Shown here piece by piece: positions 1-3,901 of a stretch of 6,862 nucleotides of DNA. The DNA comes from Myxococcales bacterium. Its GTDB lineage: Bacteria > Desulfobacterota_B > Binatia > UBA1149 > SPBQ01. The translations under genes and the position numbers were made by a program. The stretch lies in the NCBI GenBank assembly GCA_004525875.1, contig SPBQ01000125.1:1-6862 (forward strand). Reading direction: 5' to 3'. The notes beneath the pieces are model-generated. The model ran no database searches, was not told the origin of the DNA, and was given only the letters and a program-made list of their open reading frames with translations. Position 1 is the stretch's first letter, and each line of letters opens with the position of its first letter.

Positions 1-258
1 ACCGATGAGGCGAAGCTCGGCTACAGTGTCGGTTATCAGGTCGGCGGCGATTTCGAGCGCCAGAAGATCGAGATCGATCCGGATCTCGTGGTCGCGGGCG
101 TCGTGGCTGCGCTGTCGAGAGCCGAGCCCAAGCTGACGGGTGAACAGATGCGCGCCGAGCTCCGCACGCTTCGCGAGACCACCGACGCTGGCGAGAACGA
201 CGCCGACAGCGAGGGCGACAGCGACAGCGGCGATAGCGACGCCGGCGATCCCGAGTAG
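1..258 (+). CDS. FKBP_N-domain protein with acidic tail, 3' end only
   Basis: Reading frame 1 is open from the left edge to TAG at 256-258, giving the last 85 residues. The segment KLGYSVGYQVGGDFERQKIE, followed by IDPDLVVAGVVAALS and LTGEQMRAELRTL, has the pattern of the FKBP_N domain. That domain forms the N-terminal dimerisation/chaperone helices of Mip and FkpA, periplasmic peptidyl-prolyl isomerases. In those proteins FKBP_N is followed by the FKBP_C catalytic domain. Here it is followed only by a low-complexity Asp/Ser/Gly/Glu tail of about 28 residues and the stop, so no isomerase domain is present downstream. The tail DNA is built of repeated GAC/GAT, AGC and GGC codons. The N-terminus, including any signal peptide, lies outside the window. 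The domain call is fairly sure. The role, perhaps a chaperone or dimerisation partner in the envelope, is inference. Confidence 0.8.
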   Translation, partial: TDEAKLGYSVGYQVGGDFERQKIEIDPDLVVAGVVAALSRAEPKLTGEQMRAELRTLRETTDAGENDADSEGDSDSGDSDAGDPE

Positions 259-278
259 CTCGCTCCGACTTGCGTGCG

Positions 279-293
279 CCGGGCTCGGCCCGG
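279..293 (+). other. GC hairpin downstream of the FKBP_N gene
   Basis: CCGGGC, loop TCG, GCCCGG forms a 6-bp perfect stem 20 bases after the stop codon of the preceding gene. No T-run follows, so it is at best a weak or Rho-assisted terminator, or an mRNA 3'-end stabiliser. Confidence 0.3.
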
Positions 294-315
294 TTGCGAC
301 GGACCCGGCGCTCGC

Positions 316-330
316 CGAACGTCACGTTCG
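316..330. promoter_or_regulatory. Perfect 15-base inverted repeat, candidate operator
   Basis: CGAACGT-C-ACGTTCG is a perfect 7+1+7 dyad in the 106-base gap between the FKBP_N gene and the DsbA-like gene, ending 34 bases before the next ATG. Its length and position suit a dimeric repressor or activator site. I do not recognise the cognate regulator, and I see no convincing -35/-10 pair next to it. An RNA hairpin role is less likely because the loop would be one base. Confidence 0.4.
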
Positions 331-364
331 ATCTGCCCATCCACTCTGACTAAGCTGTTGCGCG

Positions 365-1066
365 ATGCCGCCGACCGAACCGGTGCAACCGATCCGCATC
401 ACCCACTTCTCGGACGTCCTGTGCGTGTGGGCCTACGTGTCCCAGATCCGCATCGACGAGCTGCGCAAGACGTTCGGTGAGGCGGTCGAGGTCGACTTCC
501 ATTTCGTATCCGTGTTCGGCGACACGCGCGGCAAGCTCGAGAAGGCCTGGGGGGGACGTGGCGGTGCGCGCGCCTACTCCGATCACGTGAAGGGAGTCGC
601 GGCACGCTTCGACCACGTGCGAGTCCACGACGAGATCTGGACGCGGGACGCACCGTGCTCGTCGATGCCGGCCCACCTGCTGCTCAGTGCAGCCCGCATC
701 CTCGAGGCCCGGGAGCACGGCGGCGGCGTACGGCCCGCCGGGCTGTTCGAGCGCACAGCATGGGCGGTTCGCGAGGCGTTCTTTCGCGATCTCGTAGACA
801 TCTCGTCGCGGGAGGCCCTGCTCGCCATCGCGGCCGACGAGGGTCTGTCCGTTCAGGAGGTCGAGTGGTTGCTCGACAATGGTCAGGCCCACGCTCGGCT
901 GGCCGCGGATCTCGATCTGGTTCGTGAGCACTCCATCCAGGCCAGCCCGACGCTGGTCTTCAACGAGGGCCGCCAGCGTCTGACCGGCAATGTCGGCTAT
1001 CGCATCATCGAGGCCAATGTCCGGGAGCTCATCGAGAGTCCGCCCGGCGAGCACACCTGGTGCTGA
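365..1066 (+). CDS. DsbA/FrnE-type thioredoxin-fold protein with C-x-x-A motif
   Basis: A 233-residue protein of the DsbA-like thioredoxin superfamily (FrnE, 2-hydroxychromene-2-carboxylate isomerase and GST-kappa relatives). The first strand and active-site turn read ITHFSDVLCVWAYVSQI (residues 12-28), with Cys20 and Ala23 where FrnE/DsbA have CPxC. The helical insertion domain spans roughly 60-180 and contains PCSSMPAHLLLSAAR (97-111). The cis-Pro loop is ASPTLVFNEG (193-202, Pro195), followed by the last strand/helix. There is no signal peptide, so it is probably cytoplasmic. Without the second active-site Cys it cannot be a classic dithiol oxidase. It may be a thiol transferase, isomerase or binding protein. 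Cys98 and the C-terminal Cys233 are the only other cysteines. No clear Shine-Dalgarno precedes the ATG. The next gene starts 6 bases after the stop, so the two are probably co-transcribed. Family sure, substrate unknown. Confidence 0.88.
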   Translation: MPPTEPVQPIRITHFSDVLCVWAYVSQIRIDELRKTFGEAVEVDFHFVSVFGDTRGKLEKAWGGRGGARAYSDHVKGVAARFDHVRVHDEIWTRDAPCSSMPAHLLLSAARILEAREHGGGVRPAGLFERTAWAVREAFFRDLVDISSREALLAIAADEGLSVQEVEWLLDNGQAHARLAADLDLVREHSIQASPTLVFNEGRQRLTGNVGYRIIEANVRELIESPPGEHTWC

Positions 1067-1072
1067 ACGGGA

Positions 1073-1525
1073 ATGGCGAGGCGTCGCACCGAGGATGAGC
1101 GGCCCGAAGACCCGGGCGACGTTTCGCGCAACCGAGGCCGCCCGCGCGACTTCCTTCACTATCGCCTCCCGGGCGACTGGGAGGTCATCGCCGGCCGTAG
1201 CGCCGCCGACAACGACGAGCTGAGCCTGCGCGTGGCACGTCCCGACGACTGGTGGTTCCACGTGAAGGGGATGTCCGGCAGCCACGTCATCCTGCGCGCC
1301 GAGCAAGACAGGGAGCCCGATCGCGGCACGCTCGAGGCGGCGGCCGGTATTGCGGCGTTTCACAGCAAAGCTCGACAGGGGGGGATCGTGCCCGTGTCGT
1401 GTACCCGCGCCCGTTTCGTTACCAAGCCGCGCGGCGCCTCGCGCGGCACGGTCGAGATTCGCAAGGAAACCACGATGAAGGTGCGTCCGGTGGATCCGAC
1501 CGATCTAGCGGCCGATCCGGCCTGA
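1073..1525 (+). CDS. Stand-alone NFACT-R (DUF814) RNA-binding domain protein
   Basis: A 150-residue protein that is almost entirely an NFACT-R domain, the C-terminal RNA-binding module of bacterial RqcH/FbpA and eukaryotic NEMF/Tae2 in ribosome-associated quality control. Signatures are GRSAADND (residues 41-48), DDWWFHVKGMSGSHVIL (58-74), a helix at 82-99 (GTLEAAAGIAAFHSKARQGG) and the terminal strands FVTKPRGASRGTVEIRKETT with the MKVRP ending (114-138). A basic/acidic, probably disordered 25-residue N-terminus replaces the NFACT-N, HhH and coiled-coil parts of RqcH. It therefore lacks the regions that contact the 60S/50S stalk and recruit tRNA-Ala. Free-standing NFACT-R proteins are known in bacteria and have been linked by gene context to RNA modification or handling, but their function is not settled. 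The start is the first ATG in frame, 6 bases after the preceding stop, implying translational coupling with the thioredoxin-fold gene. Confidence 0.9.
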   Translation: MARRRTEDERPEDPGDVSRNRGRPRDFLHYRLPGDWEVIAGRSAADNDELSLRVARPDDWWFHVKGMSGSHVILRAEQDREPDRGTLEAAAGIAAFHSKARQGGIVPVSCTRARFVTKPRGASRGTVEIRKETTMKVRPVDPTDLAADPA

Positions 1526-1557
1526 GCGGCGGGCCGGGCGGCTGCGCCCAGTGCAAT

Positions 1558-1587
1558 TTGCCACGGCACCAGGCTAGAGCTTAGTAT
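1558..1587 (+). promoter_or_regulatory. sigma70-like promoter for the exported-protein gene
   Basis: TTGCCA (1558-1563, 5/6 match to TTGACA), an 18-base spacer and TAGTAT (1582-1587, 4/6 match to TATAAT) lie in the gap after the NFACT-R gene. Transcription would begin near 1594, giving a leader of about 100 bases. This is one of the few AT-richer spots in the area, and a new transcription unit is expected here because the downstream gene has its own ribosome binding site and terminator. Confidence 0.5.
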
Positions 1588-1636
1588 CCCCGACAGCGAG
1601 CGCCCGGGTTGCCGCCAGTGGACGGCCGCGGGCCTG

Positions 1637-1656
1637 GCGTGAGCGATGTCTCACGC
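1637..1656 (+). other. Hairpin in the 5' leader
   Basis: GCGTGAG, loop CGATGT, CTCACGC is a perfect 7-bp stem with a 6-base loop, 39 bases upstream of the start codon and within the predicted leader. There is no T-run, so it is not a terminator. It could stabilise the mRNA or serve as a small regulatory element. No known riboswitch is recognised. Confidence 0.35.
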
Positions 1657-1681
1657 ACCGAGAACTCACTCCACAAAGATA

Positions 1682-1687
1682 AAGGAG
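1682..1687 (+). promoter_or_regulatory. Strong ribosome binding site fixing the start at 1696
   Basis: AAGGAG with an 8-base spacer to ATG 1696 is the best Shine-Dalgarno in the window. It decides the start: the frame is open further upstream, but only the ATG at 1696 begins with a signal peptide and has this site. Confidence 0.8.
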
Positions 1688-1695
1688 CTTTGCCA

Positions 1696-2190
1696 ATGTT
1701 CGGACGTATTCTTGCAACGGGAGCCGTGGTTTTGTTGGTGGGCGCAGGCGCCGCCTGGGCGGATGATGTGGGCGGTGGCCCCATCGTCGTTCCCCCCTCA
1801 GCGTATGTCGAAGAGGTTATCGTGGTGGAAGCCGCGCCTCCTCCGTTCGCCGTCTTTCAGACCACGTCGATCGGTGCGGGTGTCGGCTTCAGCTGGGGCA
1901 CGGGCACGCTGAGCTTCGACGGTGAGAAGCACGCGTTCGGCGTCAAGGGATTCGGCCTCGGCGATCTCGGTGTGGCGAAGCTGATCGGCGAGGGCGACGT
2001 CCACGGCCTCGATAGCATCGACCAGTTCGCCGGCACCTATGTCGCCGTCGGTGCGGGTGCTTCTGCCGGACCGGGCGGATCGACCCTCTCCATGCGCAAC
2101 GAGCACGGTGTGACTCTCACCGTTCGTTCCTCGGCCGAAGGTGCGCGCTTGAACGTCGGCCCGCAGGGCCTCACGATCGCGCTCAAGTAG
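1696..2190 (+). CDS. Sec-exported beta-rich protein of unrecognised family
   Basis: A 164-residue protein. Residues 1-22 are a signal peptide (positive MFGR, hydrophobic ATGAVVLLVGAGAA, cleavage after A-W-A22 before DD). A Pro/Val-rich linker follows (29-57), then a Gly-rich domain of alternating short strands: GAGVGFSWGTGTLSFDGE (60-77), FGVKGFGLGDLGVAKLIGEG (81-100), then a glycine-rich stretch with YVAVGAGASAGPGG (115-128), NEHGVTLTVRSS (135-146) and LNVGPQGLTIALK (152-164). No cysteines are present in the mature protein. The glycine-patterned strands recall small periplasmic lipid-binding barrels such as SYLF/Ysc84 or EipA (DUF1134). I cannot assign it to either and this is only a resemblance. 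With its own promoter, leader hairpin, strong ribosome binding site and terminator it looks like an abundant, independently expressed envelope protein. Confidence 0.8.
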   Translation: MFGRILATGAVVLLVGAGAAWADDVGGGPIVVPPSAYVEEVIVVEAAPPPFAVFQTTSIGAGVGFSWGTGTLSFDGEKHAFGVKGFGLGDLGVAKLIGEGDVHGLDSIDQFAGTYVAVGAGASAGPGGSTLSMRNEHGVTLTVRSSAEGARLNVGPQGLTIALK

Positions 2191-2202
2191 TCGGACGACT
2201 GC

Positions 2203-2250
2203 CGAGGGGGTGCCGCCCGATGAGAGCGGTGCCCCCTCGTTCCTTTCCCT
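2203..2250 (+). terminator. Intrinsic terminator after the exported-protein gene
   Basis: Arms 2203-2216 and 2226-2239 form a 14-bp stem (CGAGGGGGTGCCGC with GCGGTGCCCCCTCG, two G-U pairs in RNA) closed by a 9-base loop. A pyrimidine tract, TTCCTTTCCCTT, follows. The stem starts 12 bases after the stop codon. It is the only hairpin here with a recognisable U/C-rich tail and the most convincing terminator in the window. Confidence 0.7.
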
Positions 2251-2281
2251 TCCGCGACTCACGCGGCACTCCCTTGCAATC

Positions 2282-2995
2282 ATGTTCCGCCTCTCACGGA
2301 TCTTCGTACTGACGGTCGCGATGGTCTTAGCCGCGTCGTGCAGCGCGGTGCTGCGCGATCCGCCGACCTACGAGTTCTTCGCCGAGGCAACGCCCGGCGG
2401 CGATCCCTGGTACGACAAGATCGATGAGTGGCAGCGCCGCTCGCGTGCGGAGCCCGATATCGACGTGTCGCTGGACGCGGGCAAGCGTCTGCGCGGCGCT
2501 CAGCTCGACGAGAAGCTTGTCGTCAAGATGGCAGCCTACGAGACCGGCGAGCGGCGCCAGCTCGCATCCCGCATCAACGACTTCTCGCGCAAGGAAGGGC
2601 GCTGGCACTACCGCCACGACAAGGGGTCCGGCCCGGCCGACGACCACTGGCCCACGGTCTCCGACCTCCTTGCCACCAACGGCGACGACTGCGACGGACT
2701 CGACCTGATCGCCTACCAGCTGCTCGTCGAGTTCGGCTTCGACCGCACCCAGCTCTACCGGGCCATCGTCCGCAGCGACAAGGGCACCGGCAACCACATG
2801 GTGACGCTCTGGTTCGAGGAAGAATCCGACCCGTGGGTGTTCGACGCCACGGGGGCGGTAACGACCAAGATGGTCCGCTTCTCCCAGATCTTCGGCTGGT
2901 ACCCGGTCAAGGTTTTCAACCAGCACGACCAGTACACCGTCGACGGGGAATACCGACGGCGCGTCCCCGGCCCGAAGCCCGTTCGCGGGCGCTGA
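2282..2995 (+). CDS. Transglutaminase-like cysteine peptidase lipoprotein
   Basis: A 237-residue predicted lipoprotein. The signal peptide ends LAASC with the lipid-modified Cys at residue 20. The remainder resembles the bacterial transglutaminase-like cysteine proteinase (BTLCP) group. WPTVSDLLATNGDDCDGLDL (123-142) supplies the nucleophile Cys137, NHMVTLWF (171-178) supplies His172, and WVFDATG (185-191) supplies Asp188, the Cys-His-Asp triad order. Related proteins cleave or cross-link envelope proteins, and the LapG group cuts adhesins. The substrate here is unknown, and no LapA/LapD-type partner is in view. The ATG at 2282 is chosen because it begins the signal peptide, and the upstream in-frame start at 2210 would lie inside the terminator stem. 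A small inverted repeat (CCGCG, 5-base loop, CGCGG, 2252-2266) precedes the start, and no clear Shine-Dalgarno is visible. Confidence 0.82.
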   Translation: MFRLSRIFVLTVAMVLAASCSAVLRDPPTYEFFAEATPGGDPWYDKIDEWQRRSRAEPDIDVSLDAGKRLRGAQLDEKLVVKMAAYETGERRQLASRINDFSRKEGRWHYRHDKGSGPADDHWPTVSDLLATNGDDCDGLDLIAYQLLVEFGFDRTQLYRAIVRSDKGTGNHMVTLWFEEESDPWVFDATGAVTTKMVRFSQIFGWYPVKVFNQHDQYTVDGEYRRRVPGPKPVRGR

Positions 2996-3070
2996 CCCTC
3001 GCCCCTGGACGACCTCCCGTCGCGTTCTACGGTCGGGGGTCGCCGCGTCCGCGGCGGGCCGATCCGGCCG

Positions 3071-3099
3071 TTGCGATTGCTCGCCGTCTGCCACATAGT
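3071..3099 (+). promoter_or_regulatory. Candidate promoter of the coxG-carboxylase-like operon
   Basis: TTGCGA (3071-3076), a 17-base spacer and CATAGT (3094-3099) each match 4 of 6 consensus positions. Transcription would start near 3106, immediately before the KstR-like site, which is where a repressor would block initiation. The boxes are weak and the call rests partly on that arrangement. Confidence 0.35.
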
Positions 3100-3108
3100 T
3101 GCGCCGAC

Positions 3109-3122
3109 TAGAACGTGTTTCA
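3109..3122. promoter_or_regulatory. KstR-like TetR-family operator (TnnAACnnGTTnnA)
   Basis: TAGAACGTGTTTCA matches all eight fixed positions of TnnAACnnGTTnnA, the motif described for KstR, the TetR-type repressor of cholesterol catabolism in actinobacteria. Similar sites occur upstream of lipid and steroid catabolic genes in other bacteria. The outer bases of the two half sites are not fully symmetric (TAGAAC against TGAAAC). It sits 64 bases before the coxG start in the only sizeable spacer ahead of the operon. An eight-position motif would be expected by chance about 0.003 times in this gap. No regulator gene is in the window. Confidence 0.5.
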
Positions 3123-3186
3123 CTCCGCTTCCGGGCTTCCCTGAGCGGGGAAAACCCTGGCCGCGCCCGGGCGGCATCCCAACTAG

Positions 3187-3843
3187 ATGGCAATCGATAT
3201 CGAGGAGAAGTTCGAGGTCCAGGCGTCGATCGACGAGGTCTGGGCATTCGTCATGGACCCCGCCAAGGTGGCCGCGTGCATGCCGGGCGCGAAGCTGGAG
3301 GAGGTCGTCGACGAGCGCAACTTCGTGGGCTCGATCCGCATCAAGATCGGCGCAATCAGCACGGCCTACAAGGGCAAGGTCGCGATGACCGACGTCGACG
3401 AACGGGCGCGTACCGTCGTGATGGCGGCCGAGGGCACCGAAGCCGGTGGCGGCACCGCACGCGGCACGATGAACAGCGCCCTGCGCATCCTGCCCGACGG
3501 CAGGACGGAGCTCGTGGCGACCGCCAGCGTGGAGCTCACCGGCCGTGTGATGCAGGTGGGCAGCCGCATGATCAAGGGCGTATCTCACCAGCTCTTCAAG
3601 CAGTTCGTCGCCAAGGCGAAGAAGCAACTCGAATCGGGTGACGCGATGTCCGCGGGTGCTGCCGCCACCTCGAGCGCCACGGCAACGGGTTTGCCGGTCG
3701 GTCAGCCGGCGGCCGCCCGCGCGGCGAGCGCACCGGCAGAGCCGGAAGCGATCAGCATCGTGTCGCTGCTGCTCAAGACGTTTCTAGCGGCGATCATCAG
3801 TTTCTTCCGTCGGCTGTTCGGAAAGCCGGCCACGGAGAAGTAG
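3187..3843 (+). CDS. coxG: CoxG-family SRPBCC protein with C-terminal membrane tail
   Basis: A 218-residue protein. Residues 1-150 are an SRPBCC/START-like CoxG domain: VQASIDEVWAFVMDP (11-25), VAACMPGAKLEE (28-39), TAYKGKV (near 59-65) and GRVMQVGSRMIKGVSHQLFKQF (119-140). An Ala/Pro/Thr-rich linker (about 151-188) leads to a hydrophobic segment ISIVSLLLKTFLAAIISFF (189-207) followed by RRLFGKP, consistent with a membrane-seated helix. In carboxydotrophs CoxG tethers Mo-containing CO dehydrogenase to the membrane and handles quinone. No coxMSL genes are present here, so a role with CO is not supported locally. CoxG paralogues also occur beside other oxidoreductase and hydrolase genes. It lies 58 bases upstream of the carboxylase-like gene, probably in the same operon. 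The ATG has no obvious Shine-Dalgarno, and the domain begins at residue 2, so the start is plausible. Confidence 0.87.
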   Translation: MAIDIEEKFEVQASIDEVWAFVMDPAKVAACMPGAKLEEVVDERNFVGSIRIKIGAISTAYKGKVAMTDVDERARTVVMAAEGTEAGGGTARGTMNSALRILPDGRTELVATASVELTGRVMQVGSRMIKGVSHQLFKQFVAKAKKQLESGDAMSAGAAATSSATATGLPVGQPAAARAASAPAEPEAISIVSLLLKTFLAAIISFFRRLFGKPATEK

Positions 3844-3864
3844 GCGCCGGGACGGCAGGACGAG

Positions 3865-3883
3865 CGGGTGCTTCGGGCGCCCG
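3865..3883 (+). other. Intercistronic hairpin abutting a ribosome binding site
   Basis: CGGGTGC, loop TTCGG, GCGCCCG makes a 7-bp stem (one G-U pair) in the 58-base gap between coxG and the carboxylase-like gene. Its last base is the first base of the downstream Shine-Dalgarno. Without a T-run it is not a normal terminator. It may tune relative expression or protect the processed message. Confidence 0.4.
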
Positions 3884-3890
3884 AGGGAGG
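3883..3890 (+). promoter_or_regulatory. Ribosome binding site supporting the ATG at 3902
   Basis: GAGGGAGG ends 11 bases before ATG 3902 but only 2 bases before the alternative TTG at 3893. The spacing favours the ATG, which also places the first beta strand (RYLVACDAGG) directly at the N-terminus as in the family. Confidence 0.65.
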
Positions 3891-3901
3891 CTTTGCTTCA
3901 G

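Noticed and set aside
204..255. Repeated GAC/AGC/GGC codons resembling a tandem DNA repeat
   Set aside because: The units are irregular and explained by a low-complexity acidic protein tail. It is not a CRISPR or a regular satellite.
350..1363. Minus-strand open frame of 337 codons opposite the thioredoxin-fold and NFACT-R genes
   Set aside because: The + strand frames show conserved domains end to end. This frame has no recognisable motif and crosses two real genes.
1536..1549. GGGCG-GCTG-CGCCC hairpin after the NFACT-R gene as a terminator
   Set aside because: Only 5 bp, with a short AATTTG rather than a T-run downstream. Such stems are frequent by chance at this GC content.
2210..2281. 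Upstream in-frame start for the lipoprotein gene
   Set aside because: It lies inside the terminator hairpin and would bury the signal peptide and lipobox 24 residues into the protein.
3041..3056. CGCCGC-GTCC-GCGGCG hairpin in the spacer after the lipoprotein gene
   Set aside because: It could help end the lipoprotein transcript, but it has no U-tract and lies in a very GC-rich stretch where 6-bp stems are common, so I did not call it.
2327..3247. Minus-strand open frame of 306 codons opposite the lipoprotein gene
   Set aside because: No domain pattern, and it runs antisense to the catalytic triad gene and through the operator region.
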